64,000 bases of DNA, taken from Zhongshania aquatica (GTDB lineage: Bacteria; Pseudomonadota; Gammaproteobacteria; Pseudomonadales; Spongiibacteraceae). Shown here piece by piece: positions 1 to 7,968 of the stretch. A program made the position numbers and the translations under genes. Under the pieces are notes generated by a model. The model ran no database searches, was not told the origin of the DNA, and was given only the letters and a program-made list of their open reading frames with translations. How positions within the stretch are numbered: the first letter of the stretch is position 1; every line of letters starts with the position of its first letter. The DNA lies in NCBI RefSeq assembly GCF_027257955.1, contig NZ_JANZNQ010000018.1, forward strand, positions 1 through 64,000, written 5' to 3'.

Positions 1-126
1 CTCAGGGGCTGTACGAATTGCGCGATGGTTGGATTAAGCTTCACCATTCTCAGTGAAACGCCCTGTGCGGATCCGCATGCAGGGTGTTGTGGGGGCTGAG
101 GGTTAGAGACCCTTGGCTACCCGATT
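1..126 (+). mobile_element. 3' end of a class C group II intron (IEP C-terminus, domains V and VI)
   Basis: Only the 3' part of the intron lies in the window. After the reverse transcriptase stop (54-56) comes a domain-V-like hairpin at about 57-92: AAC..GTT closing pairs, CCCTG/CAGGG lower stem, and an upper stem around GCGGATCCGC. Domain VI at about 93-120 is a GAGGGT/ACCCTT hairpin followed by CTACCCGATT, the typical end of class C introns. The 3' junction is placed near 126 because the flanking bases restore a GTTATGC-type integron core site, matching the known habit of class C-attC introns to enter the bottom strand of attC between GTT and RRRY. The intron reads + while the cassettes read -, the orientation expected for this insertion mode. 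The exact 3' boundary is uncertain by 2-3 nt. Confidence 0.8.
3..56 (+). CDS. Group II intron reverse transcriptase/maturase, C-terminal 17 residues (partial)
   Basis: Frame 3 of the + strand stays open from the window edge to TGA at 54-56. It encodes QGLYELRDGWIKLHHSQ, which resembles the extreme C-terminus of class C group II intron-encoded proteins. Such proteins splice the intron RNA and reverse-transcribe it into target DNA. Everything upstream (RT fingers/palm, maturase X domain) is outside the window, so activity cannot be judged. The match rests on this short tail plus the domain V/VI RNA that follows at once. Confidence 0.7.
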   Translation, partial: QGLYELRDGWIKLHHSQ

Positions 127-454
127 ATGCATTGCTCTGTAGACGGATTTCGTGGACTTGACGCATAAAAGCAATGACACCGGCAACTAAAAAAGCCCCC
201 GCTAATGCAGGTAAAATTTCGATAGCTACCTTAGCCACGTACCAGCTCGCAGCAGGGTGATCTTTTAATGCCGGGATAAATATGAAGAGCGACAGCCCCA
301 TATATAGGAGGCGCTTCTCAAATGATTCCATCTGCCGCCATGCACTAGAAACTATTGGCCAATCTCTTCTGAATTCAAGAGCTGACCAGACTATAAATCC
401 CAAATTTGCCAGCATTATCCCTATCAAAATAATAGATGCTATAAGGTAGCTCAA
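125..454 (-). CDS. Integron cassette-encoded small membrane protein, function unknown
   Basis: 109 residues starting with TTG at 454, seven bases after a strong AAGGAG. Three hydrophobic segments (about residues 4-26, 49-63 and 74-97) predict a small inner-membrane protein; no family recognised. It is the single ORF of a gene cassette that begins at the core site of the attC at 474-534. Its stop TAA lies inside GCATAA, the left core (R'') of the cassette's own attC, and that attC is interrupted there by the group II intron. No promoter is visible, so expression would depend on read-through along the array. Real coding is likely because of the cassette structure and Shine-Dalgarno site; function is not inferable. 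Confidence 0.65.
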   Translation of the reverse strand: MSYLIASIILIGIMLANLGFIVWSALEFRRDWPIVSSAWRQMESFEKRLLYMGLSLFIFIPALKDHPAASWYVAKVAIEILPALAGAFLVAGVIAFMRQVHEIRLQSNA

Positions 455-473
455 AATTCTCTCCTTTTAGACT

Positions 474-534
474 GCATAACGCCTTTAGCAACGGCGCAGC
501 TTTGCTGCGTCCGATTGCCTAAACTTGTTCTGTG
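474..534 (-). repeat. attC recombination site of an integron gene cassette
   Basis: On the - strand the 61-bp site reads R'' CACAGAAC, spacer AAG, left arm TTTAGGCAA-TCGGA-CGCAGC, loop AAA, right arm GCTGCG-CCG-TTGCTAAA, spacer GGC, R' GTTATGC. The arms pair as TTTAG-CAA with TTGCTAAA, CGG with CCG and CGCAGC with GCTGCG. They leave single unpaired G, T and A on one arm, like the extrahelical bases that mark attC. R' fits the GTTRRRY core loosely. The stop codon of the 519-914 ORF falls inside the site, as is common in cassettes. Confidence 0.85.
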
Positions 535-932
535 TTTCCAAGGTAATTCACCTTACTTTGATACGTTTTGGATGCACTAACCAACGAAGCTGCGCAAACA
601 CTACAATAGTGATCGAGCCGACCATGTTTGAACTCGAATACCATTTTTGCTGATTCAATATCTTTTGGCTCGAAACCCTCAGTTACTACCAAACCGTAGA
701 ATGTATCTTTGAGTGTATTCAGTGCCAATCGCAGTGGCTCTATGTGAAGGAACTTTTCTGGGCATGGCTCAGTTTCGGATACATAGATTTCTATAGCATC
801 GAGGCCCGCGTCCTCACAGGCTTGACCGAGATGCGGGTGCACAAAGGAAAGCGCACTCACTGCATGGTGAGCCGTGCTTTGTACAACACTTTTTAGTCGC
901 TTATGAGATGCCATGATTCTCCTGACACAGAA
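480..932 (-). mobile_element. Complete integron gene cassette (453 bp)
   Basis: The cassette runs on the - strand from the recombination point after G933 (GTTCTGTG, 933-926) to G480 of the downstream attC. Its first bases TTCTGTG are exactly complementary to its own R'' (CACAGAAC, 534-527). That is the known signature of an excisable cassette, since circularisation joins these two ends into one attC. It carries one promoterless ORF (519-914) and one attC. No integrase gene is in the window. Confidence 0.8.
519..914 (-). CDS. Integron cassette-encoded hypothetical protein
   Basis: 131 residues, ATG at 914 preceded by AGGAG at proper spacing. No recognised family. It looks soluble, with a C-terminal YCSVCAASL stretch (about residues 102-110) holding a C-x2-C pair that might bind metal, and a helical middle. 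It fills the cassette at 480-932 and ends within the attC. The ORF starts 12 bp inside the cassette's left end, the compact layout usual for cassettes. Cassette ORFs are mostly unique and often encode small stress or interaction proteins, but nothing here supports a specific role. Confidence 0.7.
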   Translation of the reverse strand: MASHKRLKSVVQSTAHHAVSALSFVHPHLGQACEDAGLDAIEIYVSETEPCPEKFLHIEPLRLALNTLKDTFYGLVVTEGFEPKDIESAKMVFEFKHGRLDHYCSVCAASLVSASKTYQSKVNYLGNTEQV

Positions 933-1493
933 CAGTTTTATTATGACGATTTGCGCCTTATATCACTTTGGCCCCCTTATCAAGGAGCGGGCTTTTACGT
1001 TGACTGGAAATTTCTAGGAAATTCAATGAGGTACCGATCTCACTATTAGCAAGCGCCGGTCAAACGAAGACTAATTCCCTTTATTTCTGCCAAACATTCC
1101 TTTCCCCTGATCATATCGCGTTTTTTATAAATTTCAATGAGTTATATCGCGTGCGAAGTAGTTAATGGGAACGACTCTATTGTTCAAGTCGTTTTCGCCA
1201 TAAAAACACGGCAGCAGCTCCTTCCACTGGGATTCATTACGCTGTGTGGTTGGCGGAATGAATGGCATTGAGCGCTGGAAGCCCGTCGATACGCGCTAAA
1301 ATGGCTCAAAACTACTCGCCATATAGTGAATAACCGCAATTCCCTACGCTAACTATCTATGCCTACCTCGGTTATCTCGAATAATCATGACGCCAATGCA
1401 GGAGTAACTTGTCTTACACGTAAGGAGCATTGATTCCATTCGACGCGACGACCAAGCATCGCCAGCCGCCGATAACCAATAGCGAGGCGCAAC
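915..1493. other. Long intergenic region between cassette array and globin gene
   Basis: About 580 bp without a convincing gene. It contains the cassette insertion core (926-933), preceded on the - strand by AATAAAACT, loosely like the end of an attI site. No integrase reading frame accompanies it. A short - strand reading frame (1134-1268) looks protein-like but isolated. An AATTTC/GAAATT inverted repeat lies near 1008-1025. I see no RNA gene. It may be the eroded end of the integron platform. Confidence 0.5.
1134..1268 (-). CDS. Possible 44-residue ORF or decayed gene remnant
   Basis: A - strand frame from ATG 1268 to TGA 1134 encodes a 44-residue peptide with protein-like composition (MPFIPPTTQ at the start, QWKELLPCFYG in the middle, INYFARD near the end). 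The frame stays open upstream of the ATG, and no Shine-Dalgarno is visible, so this may be the tail of a decayed gene. It reads in the same direction as the cassettes. No family recognised. Confidence 0.25.
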   Translation of the reverse strand: MPFIPPTTQRNESQWKELLPCFYGENDLNNRVVPINYFARDITH

Positions 1494-1955
1494 ATGAACC
1501 CGAAACAAATTGCCATCGTGCAATCGCAGTTGCAGGCAGTAAAATCCATCGGCAAGCCGTTTGCCAAAGTATTCTATGCGCGCTTATTTCAACTGGCGCC
1601 AGATTTACGTCCTCTATTCACCTCTGAGGACAACACCAAAGATCGAAAACTCATTAATATGCTATGCACCACAGTGCATTCATTGCAAAACATTGATGGC
1701 CTTAAAGTTGTCGCCCACAACCTTGGCCAGCGATACAGCGATCATGGCGTAAATGAGCGCCACTACGATTTATTCATTCAGGCTATGTTGGAAACACTAG
1801 AGATGGCGCTGGGAGACGAGTTCAGCGGCGACGTGAAGGCGGCATGGGTAAGTTTGATGGCTATGCTGAAAGAGACATTGCTGGAAGCCAGTACCTACCA
1901 CGAAGTTGAACACACGCCATGGGGCCATGAAGTACCGATGGCACTAGTAGGCTAG
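1494..1955 (+). CDS. Single-domain globin with unusual proximal position
   Basis: 153 residues, start ATG 1494 with GAGG upstream. The whole protein is one globin domain of the bacterial (VHb/neuroglobin-like) type: B10 Tyr in FY (27-28), CD1 Phe in RPLF (39-42), and the F-helix/GV motif at 77-86. Relatives read LGxRHxxYGV there, with His as the heme proximal ligand. This protein reads LGQRYSDHGV, so position F8 is Tyr81 and a His84 sits where Tyr normally is. H75 is also near. Globins of this class bind O2 or NO in the cytoplasm. Whether this one binds heme through Tyr81, through His84/His75, or not at all cannot be told. It is monocistronic, between the integron remnant and the convergent thiolase gene. 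Confidence 0.85.
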   Translation: MNPKQIAIVQSQLQAVKSIGKPFAKVFYARLFQLAPDLRPLFTSEDNTKDRKLINMLCTTVHSLQNIDGLKVVAHNLGQRYSDHGVNERHYDLFIQAMLETLEMALGDEFSGDVKAAWVSLMAMLKETLLEASTYHEVEHTPWGHEVPMALVG

Positions 1956-2047
1956 TTGTTGCTTCATCAGCATTTTTTACCCAGTACGCCGAATGTGCCA
2001 ATGTGTGCGCATACAATGGTGAAATACGGTTTTGTTAAAACGCGCTA

Positions 2048-3217
2048 TTATCTTTTATAGACAGTAACGACCGCCGCACCGCCTAAGCCGAGATTATGTT
2101 GCAAGGCCACTTTAGCGCCGTTGACTTGTCTCGCCCCAGCCTCACCGCGCAACTGAGTTGTTAGTTCAAAACACTGGGCTAAGCCGGTTGCACCTATAGG
2201 GTGTCCCTTAGACATCAATCCACCAGATGGATTTACAACAATTTTCCCGCCATACGTATTGTCTCCATCGGCTACGAAACGACTCGCGTCCCCCTCCGGA
2301 CACAGCCCTAAGGCTTCGTAACTAAGCACTTCGTTTGTTGTGAAACAGTCATGAAGTTCAACAACATCTAGATCCTCTGCATTAATATCCGCTTGTGAAT
2401 ACGCTTTAGTTACCGCTTGGCGAGTCATATTTGAACCCACTAAATTCATCGGATCAGTAAAGCTGTCGAGCTTATCTGTGGCCATGCTTTGTCCCGCGAT
2501 GATAACTCCTCTCGTCATGCCATGATGTTTTGCAAAATCTTCACTGCATATGATGGCAGCCGCTGCACCACAGGTTGGCGGACAGCACATAAGCCGAGTG
2601 AGATAGTTCATATAAAGCATCGGCGAGTTCATTACGTCGGCAAGCGAAAGCGGTGTATTAAATAAAGCATAGGGATTATTCACCGCATGATTTCGGGTTT
2701 TCACGGCGACTTGCGCGAACAACTCAGGCTTCGCGTCATAGCGCTCCATATAACTATGGCCGGCGGCGCCAAAACACCGCAATGCCAAGGGGGCGACTGG
2801 GTAAGCTAGCCTGTCTAAAGCTTCGTCAAAAATAGTAAACGGCGATTCTCTGTCATCCCACTGGGATGCAATTGCACCGCTGGGCATTTCTTCAAAACCT
2901 AGGGCCAGAACGCAATCGGCCTCACCGCTGAGAATCGCTTGCCGAGCAAGATAAATCGCGCTCGAACCTGATGAGCAATTATTATTAACATTAACAACTG
3001 GAATACCAGTCATGCCAACATTGTAAAGCGCGCGCTGTCCACTACAACTATCGCCATAAATATAGCCAGCGAATGCCTGTTGAACGTCTGAGTAATTTAG
3101 CCCCGCATCTTTCAATGCGTCGCTCACTGCCTCACTAGCCATCTCTCTGTAGGGAGCCTGCTTTCCGGGTTTGGCAAATTTCACCATGCCCACACCTGCA
3201 ACAAGAACCTGACTCAT
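2048..3217 (-). CDS. SCP-x-type thiolase (3-ketoacyl-CoA thiolase-like)
   Basis: 389 residues, ATG 3217 after AAGGGGGG. Thiolase fold with nucleophile Cys81 in NNNCSSGSS, His289 in HDCFTTNE, and His339 in the GHPIGATG loop. The C-terminus reads HNLGLGG where classical thiolases have a second catalytic Cys. This pattern marks the SCP-x/lipid-transfer-protein thiolase group, which cleaves branched or bulky 3-ketoacyl-CoAs. It is last in the - strand series after the ketone carboxylase, CoA ligase and TonB receptor. It is therefore the obvious candidate to split the beta-ketoacyl-CoA made by that route into acyl-CoA and acetyl-CoA. Substrate inferred from context only. Confidence 0.85.
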   Translation of the reverse strand: MSQVLVAGVGMVKFAKPGKQAPYREMASEAVSDALKDAGLNYSDVQQAFAGYIYGDSCSGQRALYNVGMTGIPVVNVNNNCSSGSSAIYLARQAILSGEADCVLALGFEEMPSGAIASQWDDRESPFTIFDEALDRLAYPVAPLALRCFGAAGHSYMERYDAKPELFAQVAVKTRNHAVNNPYALFNTPLSLADVMNSPMLYMNYLTRLMCCPPTCGAAAAIICSEDFAKHHGMTRGVIIAGQSMATDKLDSFTDPMNLVGSNMTRQAVTKAYSQADINAEDLDVVELHDCFTTNEVLSYEALGLCPEGDASRFVADGDNTYGGKIVVNPSGGLMSKGHPIGATGLAQCFELTTQLRGEAGARQVNGAKVALQHNLGLGGAAVVTVYKR

Positions 3218-3309
3218 TAACCCCCCTTAAAACGCTAGCGAAATAGTGTCTCGAAAAATCGAACGACGACTTTGGAAAAAAAGCCGCGCGAATAGCACGG
3301 CAAAGCAAA

Positions 3310-5775
3310 TTAATCGTATTTATAATCAAACGTGATGCCGTAGGTGCGAGGATCGCTGACGTATCGCGTTACGATATCGCTTACCACCTGAACATGCCCC
3401 GTGGTCGCGTATTCGTTAAATACATTTCGGCCGTATAGGGTCACCATCCATTTGGCATCTGATCGCCCAAAACGCAAACGCGCATTTGTAATAGCAAAAT
3501 CATCATGTGCAAAGAACGGGTCACCATCTAAGGTAGAGTTAGTTTCATCTTTAAAGCTGTAATCTACCCCTAGCCCAGCTTCATATTCGTTGCCAATTGG
3601 TAAGCTGTAATCTGCTAAGATGGTATAACTCAGTTTTGGCGAATAGTTAAATTCACGTCCCGTTAAATCCGCCGGCTGACCTCGGGTATTAAAGGCGTTC
3701 GGAAACTCCTTAACCTCGGTCTCGATATATGCACCTGCTGCAGAAAGGTACAAGCCTTCAAACGGTGATCCAGAGATATCTATTTCAAAGCCTTTAACTT
3801 CGGACGATGGCGCATTTTGTAGCTGCGGTAGCGAGCCGAATAGCGGATCTTGAATACGCGAAAATAGTTGCTTGTCAACGTAGTCATAGTAGAAAGCCGC
3901 GGTATTCAGCTGCAGACGACGATCAAAGAAGTTTAACTTAGCGCCAATTTCATAGGCGTCAACCTGCTCTTGGCGGGCGGGTACATACTGCCCCTGATCG
4001 GTGGTATTGGTGACCGGGAATGAACCTGATTTAAAGCCCCTTGAGCGAGACAAATACATCAGTACATTGTCATTCGGTGTCCAATCCCCAACAAGACGCC
4101 AGGACAGGCTATGTTCTTCAAGATTATCGGTATAGCGATCAAACTGGCCATCTTCGGTAAGCGTGATACATTCACCGGGTGTGGTGACATCTGGAGTGGT
4201 TAATGCAAGCAGCGCGCGCTGCAGTGACAAGGCACTGAACACGAGGTTGACATTGGTATTATTGTCTTTGGCGTCATCGGCTAAACAGCCATTAAAATCC
4301 CGTTCTTCATCGGTGTAACGGGCTCCAGCAGTAACTTTAAGCGTATCGGTGAATTGCCATTCGACGTTGCCGAAGGCAGATTGAGAATGGTATTCCATTT
4401 CCCCATCGCCAATGTAATAGCTTCCCAATAAGCTAATATCTTCAAGTCCTGGTAAGGCACCAACCAGTGGAACAACATAGAAAACACTGTTGTTATCGCT
4501 AGCACCAAACAAACGATAATCCGTTCCAGTTTCATGCGGGGTTGCATGAAGACCAGCGGTCCAAGTGACTGGCCCGTTGAATAGCTCGGTGCTTCCCGTT
4601 AAACGGAATTCAACATCGACATTTTCAATTTCAGAGAAGAGCGTGGTTTCTATATGCCGTTCGGAATAAGACGAGGCCGGAATTTCGCTGCCATCTGCTT
4701 CAAAATTATTATATGAAACTAATAAAATACCTTCGACAGTCTCCGTAAACATCCAAGAAAGACGCAATGCTGCCTGATAGAAGGTTTCATCCTGCGTGAA
4801 ATCATAGGGCTTACCATTTACGTCTACGCAGGAGGAGTGCCCCTTACAAAACTCGGCGGCACGTGGGTCATCAGAATCGGGAATAAACGGATAATTCTGC
4901 ACATTAAGCGACGCCAGCAAATCACTCTGCGGGTTCTGAGCGTTAAAATACACCGGCTGCCCAGCGCGGCTATCACTGCGATCTCGCCACCCGGCCAACA
5001 TCAGCCGCACATTCACGTCGTCGCTTGCGTCCCAATCAAATAAAGATCGAAGCGAGAACTTATCCTGTTCACCAAGTTCACGGTTGCGATCCGTATTACT
5101 GTATTGCCATGGGTCGCCCTGCAAAATATAGCGCCCGGCAAAACGATATCGCAAATCGTCTGACACCGGACCGCTGACATAGGCCTCTAGATCCTTACGA
5201 TCAAATCGACCATAGGAGCCGGTTACGCCCGCCTCAAAATTCTCGGTAGGCTTTTTAGCAATATAGTTAATTGCACCACCAGTAGTGCTCCTGCCAAATA
5301 ATGTGCCTTGGGGACCTTTCAGAATCTCAACACGCTCAATATCAATATTAGGCCCTTTGGACATAATGGAATACGGCATACTCACTTCGTCGATGTATAC
5401 GCCAGTGGTAGGACTCGCAAAGTAGGTAGAGTCAGGAAAGCCAACGCCCCTTAAAGTATAAACTGGCGCACCGTAACCACCTTCTGAGGCGGAGAACCCC
5501 GGTACAACGATATTCAGGTCTCGGGTGTCGGTGACACCTAATATGTCGAGTTGCTCGCCGTTTAAGGCGGTTACCGCGATAGGTACATCATTGAGATTCT
5601 CTTCCCGCCTTTGTGCAGTAACAACCACCTCTTCGAGCAGCGCATTACGTGTACGGGGACGATTTTTTTCGGACTCTGCTTGGGCGCTAACATGTAACGA
5701 ATTTGCGGCCAAAAAAGGCATGCATGCAGAGGCGATTAGTATAGTTAAATATCTCGTTTTTCTCGTAGTAGACAT
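3310..5775 (-). CDS. TonB-dependent outer membrane receptor
   Basis: 821 residues, ATG 5775 after AAGGGTGAG. N-terminal signal peptide (about 1-32, hydrophobic core LTILIASACMPFLAA), then the energy-coupling/plug start EEVVVTAQRREENLNDVPIA typical of the FecA/CirA-like receptors that alphaproteobacteria and marine gammas use for organic substrates. A beta-barrel follows and ends in an aromatic-rich C-terminal strand (YGITFDYKYD). It lies between the CoA ligase and the thiolase in the same orientation, so it probably imports the hydrophobic substrate of the ketone pathway across the outer membrane. A 188-bp gap to the ligase leaves room for a separate promoter. Confidence 0.9.
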   Translation of the reverse strand: MSTTRKTRYLTILIASACMPFLAANSLHVSAQAESEKNRPRTRNALLEEVVVTAQRREENLNDVPIAVTALNGEQLDILGVTDTRDLNIVVPGFSASEGGYGAPVYTLRGVGFPDSTYFASPTTGVYIDEVSMPYSIMSKGPNIDIERVEILKGPQGTLFGRSTTGGAINYIAKKPTENFEAGVTGSYGRFDRKDLEAYVSGPVSDDLRYRFAGRYILQGDPWQYSNTDRNRELGEQDKFSLRSLFDWDASDDVNVRLMLAGWRDRSDSRAGQPVYFNAQNPQSDLLASLNVQNYPFIPDSDDPRAAEFCKGHSSCVDVNGKPYDFTQDETFYQAALRLSWMFTETVEGILLVSYNNFEADGSEIPASSYSERHIETTLFSEIENVDVEFRLTGSTELFNGPVTWTAGLHATPHETGTDYRLFGASDNNSVFYVVPLVGALPGLEDISLLGSYYIGDGEMEYHSQSAFGNVEWQFTDTLKVTAGARYTDEERDFNGCLADDAKDNNTNVNLVFSALSLQRALLALTTPDVTTPGECITLTEDGQFDRYTDNLEEHSLSWRLVGDWTPNDNVLMYLSRSRGFKSGSFPVTNTTDQGQYVPARQEQVDAYEIGAKLNFFDRRLQLNTAAFYYDYVDKQLFSRIQDPLFGSLPQLQNAPSSEVKGFEIDISGSPFEGLYLSAAGAYIETEVKEFPNAFNTRGQPADLTGREFNYSPKLSYTILADYSLPIGNEYEAGLGVDYSFKDETNSTLDGDPFFAHDDFAITNARLRFGRSDAKWMVTLYGRNVFNEYATTGHVQVVSDIVTRYVSDPRTYGITFDYKYD

Positions 5776-5893
5776 TGAATTTATCTCACCCTTATTTTTA
5801 TATTATTCAACTAGTCAAAATTAAGTAAAAATAATTCACTCATTGGGACTTCGAGTAGCCATTGCAGTTTAGGGAGTTTGAGACAATAGATGA

Positions 5894-5901
5894 CACTACC
5901 C
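5894..5901. promoter_or_regulatory. Half-site resembling the 15785-15800 palindrome
   Basis: CACTACCC in the 188-bp gap before the TonB receptor gene repeats the left arm of the palindrome in the divergent carboxylase promoter (also preceded by CA at 15783-15784). The right arm is not preserved (ATTCGTAC). It could be a weak second site for the same regulator or chance. Confidence 0.2.
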
Positions 5902-5963
5902 ATTCGTACAGTTTTACATTTCAGCGCCAATGCGACTTAGTCACAAGACTGCAAAAGAAGTAA

Positions 5964-7958
5964 CTACGCGGTTTTTAATCCTGAGCGTTTTGAAAACTCA
6001 ACATAGAAAGACAAACTTTCAGGATTTTTCATAGAGCCCGGGCTCGCCACACTGACGACATCAGCACCTTTAAGCAACTTTCTCACCGGCACTTCCAACT
6101 TTTTACCCGTCAATGTATAAGGGATATCTGGAGCAACAATGATCTCGTCGGGAACGTGTCGCGGTGAACATTGGGATTTCAAACTGGACTTAATCTCTGA
6201 ACGCATCTCATCGCTGATCTGTGAGCCTTCCGTTAAAGAAACAAATAGTGGCATGTAGAAGCCACCATTCTCCGTTTCAATACATACGATTAAACTATCT
6301 GAAATTCCAGCGATGGATTCAACGGTTCGATATATTTCGGCGGTTCCAATACGAACACCATACCGATTCAAGGTCGCATCAGATCGCCCGTATATATAAC
6401 AGCCGCCACGTTCGTTAATTTTTATAAAATCGCCGTGACGCCAAACACCGGGAATCTCTTCAAAGTAAGACGCGGTATAACGCTCTCCGTCGGCATCATT
6501 TAAGAAATACAAAGGCATCGATGGAAATGGTACATCGCAAATTAACTCACCGACTTGATCAATAACCTCGACTCGCTGGTCATCGAATGCCTTCACCGAC
6601 ATACCCAAGGCCCTTGCCTGAATCTCAGCGGCATATACCGGCTGTGTTGGGGTGGCTGCAACAAAGGCGCTGGCGATTTCTGTACCGCCACTCTGTGACG
6701 TGACCCACATATCGGACTTCACATTTTGGTAAAACCAATCGAAAGTCGATGGCATTGAGGGCGATCCACCCACTAGCACCGTTGATAGACGATCTAGCGC
6801 GAAATGCTCTTTAGGTACAACATGATTACTTTCCATCAACTGAACATAGGTCGGACTCGCGCCAAAGTGGGTCGCGTCGCTCTCGTCGGCTAGTCGCCAC
6901 AATGTGTCCGTCGTTGGATACACAGGACTGCCATCATAAAGTATGACTCCGGCTCCGGTCAGCATCATACCGACGAGTAAATTAAACATCACCCAGCCAG
7001 TAGTCGTATAGAAGAAGCTATTGTCTCCGGATTTTAAGTTCATATGGAGGCTCATAAATTTGAGCATTTCAATGAGCACGCCAATATGCGAATGGGCAAT
7101 GGCTTTGGGGAGACCCGTTGTGCCGGAGGAAAAAACAAACCATAAAGGATGATCACTATCAACACGACTAAACTTAAAGCCGTCTTCGCCAGGATCGTCA
7201 ATACTTACAAGGTCTAACCAATTCAACACATCTATTTTATGAGTAAACGGCCCACAGTTACCCAATACATCGACACGAACAACCTGCTCAACCGACGGTA
7301 ACTCACCCAACAGCTCTGACAAAATTTCTACGCGGTCGAAACGGCTGCCATTAAATTCATAACCGTCGCAAAAAAAGACCAGCTTTGGGCGAACTTGCCC
7401 AAGCCGGTCAAGTATCGCCTGAGTACCAAACTCTGGCGCCGCATTGCTCCATACCGCCCCGATACTTATTGACGCGAGCATCGCTATCACTGTTTCTGGG
7501 CAATTCGGTAGTACCGCGCTGACTCGATCGCCAGCGCAAATTCCCATTGATCTCAGCGAGGTGGCGACACGTCGAACGTGGGCACTTAGTTCGTCCCAAC
7601 TTAGTACACTTAGCGACTTACTTTCAGACATCGCAGATATGGCGGGGTGACTGCCTTTGTGGCGTAAAATATGTTCGGCAAAATTAACTTGGCTACCTTC
7701 AAACCACTTTACGCCAGCCTTCATTTCTCGACTACTCATCACCTGCGAGTAGGGCGCATCTGACACCACCTCGAAATATTGCCACATCGCGGCCCAAAAC
7801 AACTCTGGCGCACTAACCGACCATTGCCAAAGTTGAGTGTAGTTCTCACAACTTACAATGCCCTGCTGATCTAACCAATTTATCAGCGCGGTCATATTGC
7901 TGTCTGCCACAAAGTCTTTAGATGGCGTCCACAAACACTGGCCTTCCGTTACACTCAT
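5964..7958 (-). CDS. Acetoacetyl-CoA synthetase-like beta-keto-acid:CoA ligase
   Basis: 664 residues from ATG 7958, which has GGAGG upstream; the frame stays open to 8081 but that part overlaps the preceding gene. ANL-superfamily ligase: N-terminal LWTPS and WQWSV segments typical of acetoacetyl-CoA synthetases, ATP-binding P-loop FSSGTTGLPKAI (about residue 270), SQSGGTE around 425, and a C-terminal GK motif TLTGKKLEVPVRK. It activates a beta-keto acid with ATP to the CoA thioester. It starts 10 bp after the fifth carboxylase-type gene. In Aromatoleum the equivalent gene after apcABCDE is benzoylacetate-CoA ligase, so its job here is probably to activate the carboxylated ketone. The side chain of the substrate is unknown. 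Confidence 0.85.
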   Translation of the reverse strand: MSVTEGQCLWTPSKDFVADSNMTALINWLDQQGIVSCENYTQLWQWSVSAPELFWAAMWQYFEVVSDAPYSQVMSSREMKAGVKWFEGSQVNFAEHILRHKGSHPAISAMSESKSLSVLSWDELSAHVRRVATSLRSMGICAGDRVSAVLPNCPETVIAMLASISIGAVWSNAAPEFGTQAILDRLGQVRPKLVFFCDGYEFNGSRFDRVEILSELLGELPSVEQVVRVDVLGNCGPFTHKIDVLNWLDLVSIDDPGEDGFKFSRVDSDHPLWFVFSSGTTGLPKAIAHSHIGVLIEMLKFMSLHMNLKSGDNSFFYTTTGWVMFNLLVGMMLTGAGVILYDGSPVYPTTDTLWRLADESDATHFGASPTYVQLMESNHVVPKEHFALDRLSTVLVGGSPSMPSTFDWFYQNVKSDMWVTSQSGGTEIASAFVAATPTQPVYAAEIQARALGMSVKAFDDQRVEVIDQVGELICDVPFPSMPLYFLNDADGERYTASYFEEIPGVWRHGDFIKINERGGCYIYGRSDATLNRYGVRIGTAEIYRTVESIAGISDSLIVCIETENGGFYMPLFVSLTEGSQISDEMRSEIKSSLKSQCSPRHVPDEIIVAPDIPYTLTGKKLEVPVRKLLKGADVVSVASPGSMKNPESLSFYVEFSKRSGLKTA

Positions 7959-7968
7959 GTCGCCTCCG

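Noticed and set aside
934-960. attI recombination site
   Set aside because: AATAAAACT before the core G is only loosely attI-like and no integrase gene adjoins it; kept only as a possibility.
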